64,000 bases of DNA from Aureimonas jatrophae (GCF_900104035.1 NZ_FNIT01000001.1:621262-685261), one strand, 5' to 3'; shown: positions 17,616 through 26,422, numbered from the stretch's first letter. Program-made: numbers and translations. The notes: generated from the letters alone by a model not told the origin.

Positions 17616-18203
17616 GGCAGATCTCTGGACGGCGGATCCCGGGGGCGGGGCGGGCGAGGCGCATAGAGCGCAAGGCGGCCGCCCGAGGCAACGCCTTTAT
17701 GCGGTTCTCTCGTGTCGGTCCCGACATCGCGACGGAGTGCTCGCGGGTGGGGCGCGGGGGATGGAGGCCGTTCCATCGCTCCCGGCGCGGCACGCGACGG
17801 TGCTGGCCGGATGGTCCGCAACCCGCTTCGCCGGCGGTGCCGGGGCGCCGGGACCGCGACGCGACCGGGTTGGAGATCGCGAAAACGCTTCCTTTAGTCG
17901 TGGATCCTGCCTGGCAGCACGGCGCCCTGCCGTCGCGGGGGCCGGCGAGACGGCAAGGCCGCGCGCCAAGCTCAAGGGCGCTCCCGCCTGCGCGTGCCCG
18001 ATCCTCGCCAAGCCCGCCATCGGCGACCGCGTCGGCAAGGACTGACGCTTCGCGTTGACGCCGCCTGTCGCCCGCTGTTTAACCGCCCTTGCCTGACGGT
18101 GCCCGCGAGCGCGGGCTCATGAAACGATTCCGGTCGCGGCCGACCCAATCCGGGGGCTGACGGGGAGACTGTCGGAAAGAGACACGCGGTGCCCTCGGGC
18201 GAC
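17616..18203. other. Intergenic region between the TSUP gene and cbiX, no confident gene
   Basis: About 590 bases separate the divergent TSUP gene and cbiX. I see no riboswitch consensus blocks. An ATG at 17761 opens a frame to 18045 whose last 30 codons have very high GC at third positions and encode a Cys-containing tail (KLKGAPACACPILAKPAIGD), but the first half lacks that bias. A competing antisense frame also exists. The segment could hold promoters for both flanking genes, a decayed gene, or a leader RNA for cbiX. Confidence 0.4.
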
Positions 18204-18238
18204 GCGCCTCCTTTCGGCCTTGGGATGAAAGGAGGCGC
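18204..18238 (+). promoter_or_regulatory. Hairpin masking the cbiX ribosome-binding site
   Basis: A perfect 12-bp inverted repeat pairs 18204-18215 (GCGCCTCCTTTC) with 18227-18238 (GAAAGGAGGCGC), leaving an 11-base loop. The 3' arm contains the ribosome-binding site GGAGG (18231-18235), five bases from the cbiX ATG at 18241. Folding would hide the site, so the hairpin probably controls translation. No intrinsic T-run follows. Confidence 0.7.
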
Positions 18239-18240
18239 CC

Positions 18241-19386
18241 ATGAAGGCGCTCATGATGTGCGGCCACGGCTCGCGGGATCGCGGCGCCGTCGAGGAGTTC
18301 CGGGGCTTGGCCGAGAAGATGGCGCAGCGCCTGCCGGACTGGCGCGTCGACTACGGCTATCTCGAGTTCGCCACCCCGATCATCCGCGATGGGCTCGACA
18401 GGCTGAAGGCGGACGGCGCGAGCCGCATCCTGGCGCTGCCCGGCATGCTGTTCGCCGCCGGCCACGCCAAGAACGACATCCCCTCCGTCCTCAACACATA
18501 CGCGGCGGCCAACGGCGTCGAGATCGCCTACGGGCGCGAGCTCGGCATTGATCCGAAGATGATCCGCGCGGCCGGGACACGCATCCGCGAGGCGCTGCGC
18601 CGCGACGGCTGGCGCGACGGCGAGCCGCTGCACGACACGATGCTGGTGGTGGTGGGACGCGGCGCCTCCGACCCCGACGCCAACTCCAACGTCGCCAAGG
18701 TCATGCGCATGCTGTGGGAGGGCCTCGGCTTCGGCTGGGGCGAGACCTGCTATTCCGGCGTCACCTTCCCGCTGGTCGAGCCGGGCCTCGCCCACGTCTC
18801 GCGCCTCGGCTACCGGCGCATCGTCGTGTTCCCCTACTTCCTGTTCACCGGCATCCTCGTCGACCGCATCTATGCCGGCGTCGACAAGGTCGCGGCCGAG
18901 CATCCCGAGATCCGCTTCCTGAAGGCGGGGTATCTCGGCGCGCACGACCTCGTGGTGGAGACCTTCGTCGACCGGCTCGCCGAGATCGACGCCGGCACCA
19001 ACACGATGAACTGCCAGATGTGCAAGTATCGCGAGCAGGTGCTGGGCTTCGAGGCCGAGGTCGGCCTGCCGCAGGAAAGCCACCACCACCATGTCGAGGG
19101 CATCGGCACGGGACCGGCGGCAGGCGCCCACGACCATTCGCATAACCACGCGCACGACCATGGTCACCACCATCATGGTCACGATCACGCGCATGGTCAC
19201 GGTCACGACCATGCGCACGGCGACCACGGCCACGCTCACCATGCGCACGGGCACGATCATCCCCATTCGCACGATCACGGCCACGACCACGCGCACGGTC
19301 ATAGCCATTCGCATGGCCACGGCCACACGCACCATCCCTATCCCCATGCCGACCATCCGCTGGGCCCGCGCTCGATGAAGCGGTGA
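18241..19386 (+). CDS. cbiX: Sirohydrochlorin cobaltochelatase CbiX, long form with Fe-S motif and His-rich tail
   Basis: CbiX inserts cobalt into sirohydrochlorin early in B12 synthesis. The 381-residue protein has two chelatase half-domains: the first holds His9 (CGHGSR) and His75 (FAAGHAKND), the second covers about residues 134-250 (LVVVGRGASDPDAN onward). MNCQMC at 256-261 matches the MXCXXC motif that holds a [4Fe-4S] centre in Bacillus megaterium CbiXL. Residues 281-372 contain 43 histidines, a likely cobalt store. It leads the operon cbiX-cobH-cobL-cobI-cobJ-cobM. Its start is fixed by GGAGG inside a hairpin. CobN, a late chelatase, is encoded nearby, so the timing of cobalt insertion is open. 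Confidence 0.92.
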   Translation: MKALMMCGHGSRDRGAVEEFRGLAEKMAQRLPDWRVDYGYLEFATPIIRDGLDRLKADGASRILALPGMLFAAGHAKNDIPSVLNTYAAANGVEIAYGRELGIDPKMIRAAGTRIREALRRDGWRDGEPLHDTMLVVVGRGASDPDANSNVAKVMRMLWEGLGFGWGETCYSGVTFPLVEPGLAHVSRLGYRRIVVFPYFLFTGILVDRIYAGVDKVAAEHPEIRFLKAGYLGAHDLVVETFVDRLAEIDAGTNTMNCQMCKYREQVLGFEAEVGLPQESHHHHVEGIGTGPAAGAHDHSHNHAHDHGHHHHGHDHAHGHGHDHAHGDHGHAHHAHGHDHPHSHDHGHDHAHGHSHSHGHGHTHHPYPHADHPLGPRSMKR

Positions 19387-19391
19387 GGGCG

Positions 19392-20021
19392 ATGGCCCTC
19401 AGCTACGAGCGCGATCCCGCGGCGATCTACGAGCAAAGCTTCCGCACCATCCGCGAGGAGGGAGCGGAAGCGCTCGCGCGCCTGCCGGCCGACGCGCGCG
19501 ATCTCGCCATCCGCATCGCGCACGCTTGCGGCATGGTGGACGCGATCGACGATCTCGCCCTCTCGCCCGATGCGGTGGAGGCGGGACGCGCGGCGCTGGC
19601 GAACGGCGCGCCTATCTTGGTCGATGCCGAGATGGTGCGGCACGGCATCATCGCGCGCAACCTTCCCGCCGGCGTCGAGGTCGTGTGCCTCCTCAACGAC
19701 GCGCGCGTGCCGGCGCTGGCACGCGCGGCCGGCACCACGCGCTCGGCCGCGCAGGTCGACCTGTGGGATACGGGCGGCGCGGTGGTCGCGATCGGCAACG
19801 CGCCGACCGCGCTCTTCCGCCTTCTGGAGCGGCTGGATGCCGGCGCGGCGCGCCCGGCCCTGATCCTCGGCTTTCCCGTCGGATTCGTGGGCGCCGCCGA
19901 ATCCAAGGCCGAGCTGGAGCGGAACCCGCGCGGCGTTCCCTTCGCCGCCCTGCGCGGCCGGCGCGGCGGCTCGGCCGTGGCGGCCGCCGCCGTCAACGCC
20001 CTCGTCTCGGGCCTCGCATGA
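19392..20021 (+). CDS. cobH: Precorrin-8X methylmutase CobH
   Basis: CobH/CbiC moves a methyl group from C11 to C12 to give hydrogenobyrinate (or its cobalt form). The 209-residue protein has YERDPAAIYEQSFRTIREE at the start, RIAHACGM, and the catalytic-His region ILVDAEMVRHGI near residue 80. The end holds VGFVGAAESKAEL and FAALRGRRGGSAVAAAAVNAL. The ATG at 19392 lies 5 bases after cbiX with GTGAGG upstream; a GTG at 19383 overlapping the cbiX stop is an alternative. It overlaps cobL by ATGA. Confidence 0.95.
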   Translation: MALSYERDPAAIYEQSFRTIREEGAEALARLPADARDLAIRIAHACGMVDAIDDLALSPDAVEAGRAALANGAPILVDAEMVRHGIIARNLPAGVEVVCLLNDARVPALARAAGTTRSAAQVDLWDTGGAVVAIGNAPTALFRLLERLDAGAARPALILGFPVGFVGAAESKAELERNPRGVPFAALRGRRGGSAVAAAAVNALVSGLA

Positions 20022-21229
20022 CCGCCCCCTGGCTCCATGTGATCGGCATCAGTGATGGCGGGCTCGACACGCTGACCCCCGAGGCGCGCCACGCGCTGGA
20101 CGGCGCCGAGATCGTGTTCGGGGGCGAGCGCCATCTTGCCATGCTGGGGAACCATCCGGCACGGCGCATCTCCTGGCGCTCGCCGTTCGCCGAGTCCGCC
20201 GCCGACATCCTCGCCGCACGCGGGACGCCCGCCGCCGTGCTGGCGACGGGCGATCCGTCCTGGTTCGGCCCCGTACGCTGGCTGCGCACGTTTCTCGACG
20301 CGGGCGAGATGCGCGTCCTGCCGGCTCCGTCCGCCTTTTCGCTGGCGGCGGCGCGCATGGGCTGGGCGCTGGAAACCGTGCGCTGCCTGACCGTGCACGG
20401 CCGCGCCGTGGAGACCGTCAACCCGCACGTCGCGCCCGGCGCGCGGCTCCTCGTCCTCTCCGAGGACGGCGCCTCGCCGGCGCTCGTCGCCGACCTCCTG
20501 CGCCGGCGCGGCTACGGCGCGAGCCGCATCACGGTGCTGGAACACATGGGCGGCGCAGCCGAGCGGGTGCGCGAGGGCGAGGCCGAGGGCTTCGCGCTCG
20601 AGGGCATCGCCGCGCTCAACACGCTCGTCGTGGACTGCCGCGCCGACGAGGGCACGCCGCACCACCCCTTCGCCACCGGCCTGCCGGACGACGCCTTCCG
20701 GCACGACGGCAAGATGACCAAGCGCGTGCCGCGCGCGCTGGCACTCGCCGCACTCGCGCCCGGCGCCGGCGAACTTCTGTGGGACGTGGGAGCCGGCTCG
20801 GGCTCGATCTGCGTGGAATGGCTGCGCGCCGCGCCCGGCGCCCGCGCGGTCGCGATCGAGCCGATCGCGGAGCGCCGCGCGATGATCGCCGAGAATGCCT
20901 TTCGCCTCGGCACGCATGGCCTGCGGATCGTCGAGGGCCGGGCGCCCGCCGCGTTCGCGGACCTGCCCGCACCCGACGCCGTGTTCATCGGCGGCGGTCT
21001 GACGGACGGCGTCTTCCACGCCGCCTTCGCGGCCTTGAAGCCCGGCGGCCGGCTCGTTGCCCATGCCGTGACGCTGGAGTCGGAGGCGATCCTCTTGGCC
21101 CTTCACGAAGTGCATGGCGGCGAACTCCTGCGCGTCGCGGTCAGCCACGCCGAGCCGGTCGGTCCCTATCGCGGCTGGCGGCCGGCCATGCCCGTGACCC
21201 ACTGGTCGCTACGAAAGGTCCGGCTATGA
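20018..21229 (+). CDS. cobL: Precorrin-6Y C5,15-methyltransferase (decarboxylating) CobL
   Basis: CobL methylates C5 and C15 and decarboxylates the C12 acetate. The 403-residue protein fuses a CbiE-like tetrapyrrole methylase (about 1-205; VIGISDGGLDTLTPEA, LATGDPSWFG) to a CbiT-like class I methyltransferase (about 215-403; HDGKMTKR, DVGAGSGSICVEW, AIEP, FIGGGLTDG). This single-chain form is the P. denitrificans arrangement. The start at 20018 overlaps the cobH stop and the end overlaps cobI, both as ATGA. Confidence 0.95.
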   Translation: MTAPWLHVIGISDGGLDTLTPEARHALDGAEIVFGGERHLAMLGNHPARRISWRSPFAESAADILAARGTPAAVLATGDPSWFGPVRWLRTFLDAGEMRVLPAPSAFSLAAARMGWALETVRCLTVHGRAVETVNPHVAPGARLLVLSEDGASPALVADLLRRRGYGASRITVLEHMGGAAERVREGEAEGFALEGIAALNTLVVDCRADEGTPHHPFATGLPDDAFRHDGKMTKRVPRALALAALAPGAGELLWDVGAGSGSICVEWLRAAPGARAVAIEPIAERRAMIAENAFRLGTHGLRIVEGRAPAAFADLPAPDAVFIGGGLTDGVFHAAFAALKPGGRLVAHAVTLESEAILLALHEVHGGELLRVAVSHAEPVGPYRGWRPAMPVTHWSLRKVRL

Positions 21230-21942
21230 CCGGCACGCTCTACGGCCTCGGTCTCGGCCCCGGCGACCCCGAACTCCTGACCCTCAAGGCGCACCGCATC
21301 CTGCGCTCGGTGCCGGTGATCGCCTATCCCGCCGCGGAAGGCTCGACGAGCCTGGCCCGCGCCATCGCCGCACCGCACCTGCCAGGCGGCCAGCGGGAGA
21401 TCGCGATTCCCATCCTCATGTCGGGCGACCGCGCGCCCGGCCGGGCCGCCTACGACAGCGCGGCGCCCGTGATCGCCGAGCACCTTGCGGCGGGCCGCGA
21501 CGTCGCGGTGCTGTGCGAGGGCGACCCCTTCTTCTATGGCTCCTTTCTGTATCTTCATGCTCGTCTTGCCGACCGCTTTCCCACCCTCGTCGTGCCCGGC
21601 GTCTCGTCCGTGATGGCGGCGGCTGCCGCCAGCCGCCGGCCCTTGAGCGCACGCGGCGACGTCGTGACGGTGCTGCCCGCGACGCTCCCCGACGACGTGC
21701 TGCGCCCGGCGATTGAGGCGGCGACCAGCCTCGCCATCCTGAAGCTCGGCCGGCACTTTTCGCGCGTGAAGCGGCTTCTCGCCGAGCTCGGCCTCATGGA
21801 CGGCGCGATCTATGCCGAGCGCGTCACGCAAGGCGGCGAGCGCGTCCGGCCGCTCGCCGAGACCGGCGACGAGGCGCCCTACTTCGCGATGATCCTGGCC
21901 TATCGCGGCACCGAGCCCGCCATCCGGGGCAGCCTCGCATGA
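21226..21942 (+). CDS. cobI: Precorrin-2 C20-methyltransferase CobI
   Basis: CobI/CbiL methylates C20 of precorrin-2 (or cobalt-precorrin-2) using SAM. The 238-residue protein shows LYGLGLGPGDPELLTLKA at the N-terminus, VAVLCEGDPFFYGSF near residue 90, VPGVSSVMAAAA near 124 and LKLGRHFSRVKRLL near 172, all CobI landmarks. It sits in the middle of a run of ATGA overlaps, so its translation is likely coupled to cobL and cobJ. Confidence 0.95.
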   Translation: MTGTLYGLGLGPGDPELLTLKAHRILRSVPVIAYPAAEGSTSLARAIAAPHLPGGQREIAIPILMSGDRAPGRAAYDSAAPVIAEHLAAGRDVAVLCEGDPFFYGSFLYLHARLADRFPTLVVPGVSSVMAAAAASRRPLSARGDVVTVLPATLPDDVLRPAIEAATSLAILKLGRHFSRVKRLLAELGLMDGAIYAERVTQGGERVRPLAETGDEAPYFAMILAYRGTEPAIRGSLA

Positions 21943-23744
21943 GACCCGCCGTCGTCGTCCTTCATTCCGCAGCCCTGCCGCTCGCGCGCCGCGCCGCCGC
22001 GCTGGTCGGCGGCGAGGTGCACGGGGCGCGGGGACGCGCCGACGAGGCGGAGGTTCTGTTCGAGGCGGCCGGCGACCATCTGCGCCGCTTGTTTCGGGAC
22101 GGCCGTCCGCTCGTCGCCGTCATGGCGGCCGGCGCCGTGATCCGCATTCTGGCGCCGCTGCTGACCGACAAGGGCGCCGAGCCGCCCGTGCTGGCGCTGG
22201 CCGAGGACGGCTCGGCCGCCGTGCCGCTGCTCGGCGGCCACCATGGTGCCAACGACCTGGCGCGGCGTCTGGCGGAAGGGCTCGGCGGCCAGGCCGCCGT
22301 CACCACGGCCGGCGACCTTCGCTTCGGCGTCGCCCTCGACGCGCCGCCCGCCGGCTACACGCTGGAGAACCCGGGCGATGCCAAGCGCGTCATGGCCGAG
22401 CTCGTCGCGGGCGCGGAGGCCTGGATCGAGGGCGAGGCGCCCTGGCTCCAGACCTCCCGCATTCCCGTCGCCGACGACGGGCGCGTCACGCTCGCCGTCA
22501 CCGAAGAAGCGCGCGAGGCCGGGCCGCTCGAACTTCTCTACCGCCCCCGCACGATGGTGCTGGGCATCGGAGCCGAGCGCGGTGCGCCCCCCGAGGAAGC
22601 CGTCGCGCTGGCCGAGCGCATCCTGCAGCAGGCCGGCGTCTCGCCGCTGAGCCTTGCCTGCGTCGCCTCGATCGACCTCAAGGCCGACGAGCCGGCGGTG
22701 CATGCGGTGGCGGAGCGTTTCGGCGTGCCCGCCCGCTTCTTCGACGCCGCCACACTGGAGCGCGAGCGGCCGCGCCTCCTCAACCCATCCGAGATCGTGT
22801 TCCGCGAGACCGGCTGCCACGGGGTGTCGGAAGGCGCGGCGCTCGCCGCCGTCGGCCCGCAGGGCGCATTGATCGTCTCCAAGCAGAAGAGCGCGCGCGC
22901 CACCGCCGCGCTCGCCCGCGCGCCGCAGCCGATCGGCCCCGAGACCGTCGGCCAGGCGCGGGGGCGGCTCTTCGTGGTCGGCATCGGGCCGGGCGGTGCG
23001 CCCTGGCGCTCGCCGGCCGTCTCGGCGATGGTCGAGCAGAGCACCGACCTCGTCGGCTACTCGCTCTATCTCGACCTCCTCGGCCCCCTGGCCGAGGGCC
23101 GGACGCGGCACGACTTCGACCTCGGCGCCGAAGAGCTGCGCGTGCGCCACGCGATGGAGCTGGCAGGCACGGGGCGCGACGTCGCGCTCGTCTGCTCGGG
23201 CGACGCCGGCATCTACGCCATGGCGACGCTGGTCTTCGAGCTCCTCGACCGGGGCGACGTATCGAAGGCCGCGCGTCGCATCGCCGTCGAGGTCTCGCCC
23301 GGCATCTCGGCGCTCCAGGCGGCGGCCGCAAAGGCCGGCGCCCCGCTCGGCCACGACTTCTGCACCATCTCGCTGTCCGACCTCCTGACCCCCTGGGAGG
23401 ATATCCAGCGGCGCGTGCGGGCCGCAGCGGAAGGCGACTTCGTCATCGCCTTCTACAATCCCGTGTCGAAGCGCCGCCGCACGCAGCTGGTCTTCGCCCG
23501 CGACGTCCTGCTGCAGCACCGCCCCGCCGACACGCCGGTCGTGCTCGCCACCAACCTCGGTCGCGTCGGCGAGAGCGTTCGGATCGTGACGCTCGCCGCG
23601 CTCGACGTGGACGAGGTCGACATGCTGACGGTCGTTCTCGTCGGCTCCACCAACACGCGCCGCCTCGTCACGGCGGAAGGGCGTGCGTTCGCCTATACGC
23701 CGCGCGGCTATGCCGCCAAGCCTGGCACCGGAATCCAGTCATGA
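21939..23744 (+). CDS. cobJ: Fused cobalt-precorrin-5A hydrolase (CbiG) / precorrin-3B C17-methyltransferase (CobJ)
   Basis: This 601-residue protein joins two enzymes. Residues 1-335 are CbiG-like: VAVMAAGAVIRILAPLLTDK and LLGGHHGANDLAR (CbiG N-terminal domain), then MVLGIGAERGAPPEEA and LACVASIDLKADE (CbiG C-terminal domain, also found in CobE). From about residue 345 follows a tetrapyrrole methylase with RLFVVGIGPGG, LVGYSLYLDLLG, VCSGDAGIYAMATLVFE, FCTISLSDLLTPW and FYNPVSKRR, all CobJ/CbiH features. A similar CbiG-CobJ fusion is known in Pseudomonas aeruginosa. CbiG belongs to the anaerobic route; CobJ does the ring-contraction methylation. Both ends have ATGA overlaps. Confidence 0.93.
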   Translation: MRPAVVVLHSAALPLARRAAALVGGEVHGARGRADEAEVLFEAAGDHLRRLFRDGRPLVAVMAAGAVIRILAPLLTDKGAEPPVLALAEDGSAAVPLLGGHHGANDLARRLAEGLGGQAAVTTAGDLRFGVALDAPPAGYTLENPGDAKRVMAELVAGAEAWIEGEAPWLQTSRIPVADDGRVTLAVTEEAREAGPLELLYRPRTMVLGIGAERGAPPEEAVALAERILQQAGVSPLSLACVASIDLKADEPAVHAVAERFGVPARFFDAATLERERPRLLNPSEIVFRETGCHGVSEGAALAAVGPQGALIVSKQKSARATAALARAPQPIGPETVGQARGRLFVVGIGPGGAPWRSPAVSAMVEQSTDLVGYSLYLDLLGPLAEGRTRHDFDLGAEELRVRHAMELAGTGRDVALVCSGDAGIYAMATLVFELLDRGDVSKAARRIAVEVSPGISALQAAAAKAGAPLGHDFCTISLSDLLTPWEDIQRRVRAAAEGDFVIAFYNPVSKRRRTQLVFARDVLLQHRPADTPVVLATNLGRVGESVRIVTLAALDVDEVDMLTVVLVGSTNTRRLVTAEGRAFAYTPRGYAAKPGTGIQS

Positions 23745-24523
23745 CCGTCCACTTCATCGGTGCCGGGCCGGGCTCGCCCGACCTCATCACGCTGCGGGGG
23801 CTGCGCCTCATCGAGCGATGCCCGGTCTGCCTCTATGCCGGCTCGCTGGTGCCGGAAGAGATCGTGCGCGCCGCACCCGAGGGTGCCCGCGTCCTCGACA
23901 CCGCTCCGATGCATCTCGACGAGATCGTGGCCGAGATGAGCCAGGCCCACGCGGCAGGGCTCGACGTCGCGCGCGTTCATTCCGGCGATCCGTCGATCTA
24001 CGGCGCGACCGCCGAGCAGATGCGGCGGCTGGATGGGCTGGGCATCCCCTTCGACGTGACGCCCGGCGTGCCGGCCTTCGCGGCGGCCGCCGCCGCCTTG
24101 AAACTCGAGCTCACCGTGCCGGAGGTCTGCCAGACCGTGGTGGTGACGCGCACCGCCATGAAATCCTCCGCCATGCCGGAGGGCGAGGATTTGCGGACGC
24201 TCGCGCAAAGCCGCGCGACGCTCGCCATTCACCTGTCGATCCGCAACCTCGCCCATATCGAGCGCGAGCTGTCGCCGCTGCCGGGCTACGGGCCGGACTG
24301 TCCGGTGGTGGTCGCCTATCGCGTCGGCTGGCCGGACGAGCTCTTCATCCGCGGCACGCTCGCGACGATCGCCCGGCAGGTGCGCGAGGCCAAGCTCACG
24401 CGCACCGCTCTGGTGCTCGTCGGCCGGGCGCTGGCAGCGGAGGACTTCCGCAACTCCGCCCTCTACGACGCCGCGCATCCGCATATCCTGCGGCCGCACG
24501 CCAAGCGCGCGAAAGCCGGCTGA
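23741..24523 (+). CDS. cobM: Precorrin-4 C11-methyltransferase CobM
   Basis: CobM/CbiF methylates C11 after ring contraction. The 260-residue protein begins HFIGAGPGSPDLITLRG and has CLYAGSLVPEE near residue 30, VARVHSGDPSIYGATAEQMR near 78, TPGVPAFAAAAA near 107 and VVAYRVGWPDE near 190, as in the family. It ends the plus-strand operon. Its last 61 bases overlap the 3' end of the convergent cobK gene on the other strand. Confidence 0.95.
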   Translation: MTVHFIGAGPGSPDLITLRGLRLIERCPVCLYAGSLVPEEIVRAAPEGARVLDTAPMHLDEIVAEMSQAHAAGLDVARVHSGDPSIYGATAEQMRRLDGLGIPFDVTPGVPAFAAAAAALKLELTVPEVCQTVVVTRTAMKSSAMPEGEDLRTLAQSRATLAIHLSIRNLAHIERELSPLPGYGPDCPVVVAYRVGWPDELFIRGTLATIARQVREAKLTRTALVLVGRALAAEDFRNSALYDAAHPHILRPHAKRAKAG

Positions 24524-25260
24524 GCGTTCAGCCAGTCGAGGACGGCGTCGAGATCGGTCGCGATCGGCGGCTTGGGTGGCGCGGGCCGCTGGATCATCAC
24601 GACCGGCAGTTTCAGCTGGCGCGCGGCCTCGATCTTGGCATGGGCGCGACGGCCGCCCGAGTTGCGGCACACGAGATGCGTGACGCCGTGCGCTGCAAAC
24701 AGCGCCGCCTCCTCCGCCGGATCGGTCGAGGGTCGGCCGAGGACGAGCGCGGCGGGAAAGGGTAGGGACCCTTCCGGCGCATCGACGACGCGCCAGACGA
24801 GCCGGAGGTCCGGCCGGTGGCGGAAGGGTGCGACATGTTGGGCGCCGAGCGCCAGAAAGGCCGTCGCCCCCCTCGGCAGGGCATCGCGCGCGCTCCGCAG
24901 GCAGTCCACCTCGATCCAGCGGTCCCCTGCCGCCGGCTCCCAGGCTGGGCGCAGGAGCGCGATGCGCGGCACGTTGCCCAGCTCGGCCGCTTCCGCCGCG
25001 TTGCGCGACATGCCGACGGCGAACGGATGGGTCGCGTCCACGAGATGCGTCACGCCCTCGGATCGCAGGAAGGCGGCCAGCCCCGCCGCGCCGCCGAAGC
25101 CGCCGATCCGGACCGCGACGCCGGGCGGCAGGATCGGCGCGCGCGTGCGCCCCGCAAGCGACAGGACGAGCGGCATCTCGGGATGCTCGCGCGCAAGCCG
25201 CGCGCCGAGGAGCGAGGCTTCGGCCGTGCCGCCGAGCACGAGCACCGATCTAGCTCGCAT
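24463..25260 (-). CDS. cobK: Precorrin-6A reductase CobK
   Basis: CobK/CbiJ reduces the precorrin-6A macrocycle with NADPH. The 265-residue protein has LVLGGTAEASLLGARLA at the start, LVDATHPFAVGMSRNA near residue 73, LALGAQHVAPF near 136, and VCRNSGGRRAHAKIEAARQL near 198, all characteristic. The family normally ends soon after DLDAVLDWL; here about 20 further residues run into the cobM coding region, giving a 61-base antisense overlap. Its ATG lies 11 bases inside the 3' end of cbiD, so cbiD and cobK form a minus-strand pair. Confidence 0.94.
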   Translation of the reverse strand: MRARSVLVLGGTAEASLLGARLAREHPEMPLVLSLAGRTRAPILPPGVAVRIGGFGGAAGLAAFLRSEGVTHLVDATHPFAVGMSRNAAEAAELGNVPRIALLRPAWEPAAGDRWIEVDCLRSARDALPRGATAFLALGAQHVAPFRHRPDLRLVWRVVDAPEGSLPFPAALVLGRPSTDPAEEAALFAAHGVTHLVCRNSGGRRAHAKIEAARQLKLPVVMIQRPAPPKPPIATDLDAVLDWLNAQPAFARLACGRRICGCAAS

Positions 25261-26377
25261 GGGCGATCACGTGGCCGACCCGGTCCACCACCACAACCTC
25301 GGGTGCGACGGGCGCCCCGCGCAGCGCCTCGCGCACCGTGCCGAGCGCGCGCGCGCCGACCAGCGCCGCGATGTCGAGCCCGGCCGCCGCGCTGAGGTCG
25401 AGCGCTTCCTTGGCCGTGTTGGCGCCGCGGATCGCACGGTCGAGCGCGTCGTCCGCCCCCGCCTTTCGTGCCAGCTCCGCCAGGAAGCCGAGGTCGACCT
25501 GCGAGCGTCCGGAATGAAGGTCGAGGGCGCCGTCCGCCAGCTTGGCGAGCTTGGCGAAGCCGCCCGCGATCGTCAGCCGCTCCACCGGGTGGCGGCGCAG
25601 ATATTTCAGAAGGCCGCCCGCGAAGTCGCCCATGTCGAGATACGAGATCACCGGCAGGTCGGGGTAGAGGCGCCGCGCCGCCGCCTCGCTGGTGGAGCCG
25701 GTCGCGCCCACCACGTGCCCGACGCGCTCGGCGCGCGCCACGTCGATGCCGCGATGGATCGAATGGATCCAGGCCGAGCAGGAGAAGGGGTGGACGATGC
25801 CGGTCGTGCCGAGGATCGACAGCCCGCCGAGGATGCCGAGCCGCCCGTTCCAGGTCCGCTCGGCCAGGCGCGCGCCGTCGGTGACGCCCACCGTCACCTC
25901 GGCGTCGAGCGCCCGGTCGTGGGCCGCGCAAAGGGCTTCGAGCTCGGCGCGGATCATCTGGCGCGGCACCGGATTGATCGCCGGCTCTCCGGGCGGGATT
26001 GGCAGCCCCGCCTTGGTCACCGTTCCGACGCCCTCGCCGGCCCGGAATACGAGGCCGCAGCCGGGGCTGAGCCAGCGCACCCGCGCCCAGACCTCGGCCC
26101 CGTGGGTCACGTCCGGGTCGTCGCCCGCGTCCTTCACGATCGCGGCCAAGGCTTCGCCCTCGTTGAGCTTTTCGCGCGCGAGCGCGAAGGCCGGCGTCTC
26201 GCCGCGCGGCAGCGTGATCTCGACCGGATCGGGAAAGCGGCCCGTCAGCAGCGCCGTGGCCGCGGCCTTGGCGGCGGCGGTGGCGCAGGCGCCGGTGGTC
26301 CAGCCCCGGCGCAAGGGAGCGCCCTCGCGGCGGGGATCCGCCGTGCCGTCCCGTCGCTTGCCGAGGTTGAAGCCCAT
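25250..26377 (-). CDS. cbiD: Cobalt-precorrin-5B C1-methyltransferase CbiD
   Basis: CbiD methylates C1 in the anaerobic pathway and replaces CobF, which is not seen here. The 375-residue protein has the signature RRGWTTGACATAAAKAA near residues 23-39, DPDVTHGAEVW near 90, GGLSILGTTGIVHPFS near 195, and GDFAGGLLKYLRRHPV and FAKLAKLADGALDLHS in the second half. The ATG at 26377 gives the standard length; upstream extension would run over cobB. It diverges from cobB with 45 bases between starts, so a shared compact promoter is likely. Confidence 0.95.
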   Translation of the reverse strand: MGFNLGKRRDGTADPRREGAPLRRGWTTGACATAAAKAAATALLTGRFPDPVEITLPRGETPAFALAREKLNEGEALAAIVKDAGDDPDVTHGAEVWARVRWLSPGCGLVFRAGEGVGTVTKAGLPIPPGEPAINPVPRQMIRAELEALCAAHDRALDAEVTVGVTDGARLAERTWNGRLGILGGLSILGTTGIVHPFSCSAWIHSIHRGIDVARAERVGHVVGATGSTSEAAARRLYPDLPVISYLDMGDFAGGLLKYLRRHPVERLTIAGGFAKLAKLADGALDLHSGRSQVDLGFLAELARKAGADDALDRAIRGANTAKEALDLSAAAGLDIAALVGARALGTVREALRGAPVAPEVVVVDRVGHVIAHAS

Positions 26378-26422
26378 GGGGGGCTTATAGGCGGCGCGCC
26401 GTCGTGCGAAAAGCCGCCTGCC

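Noticed and set aside
18090-18203. Possible second cobalamin riboswitch upstream of cbiX
   Set aside because: A few short stretches look similar (AATCCGG, GACTGT), but the B12-box GCCACTG and the final AGCCAGGAGACC block are missing.
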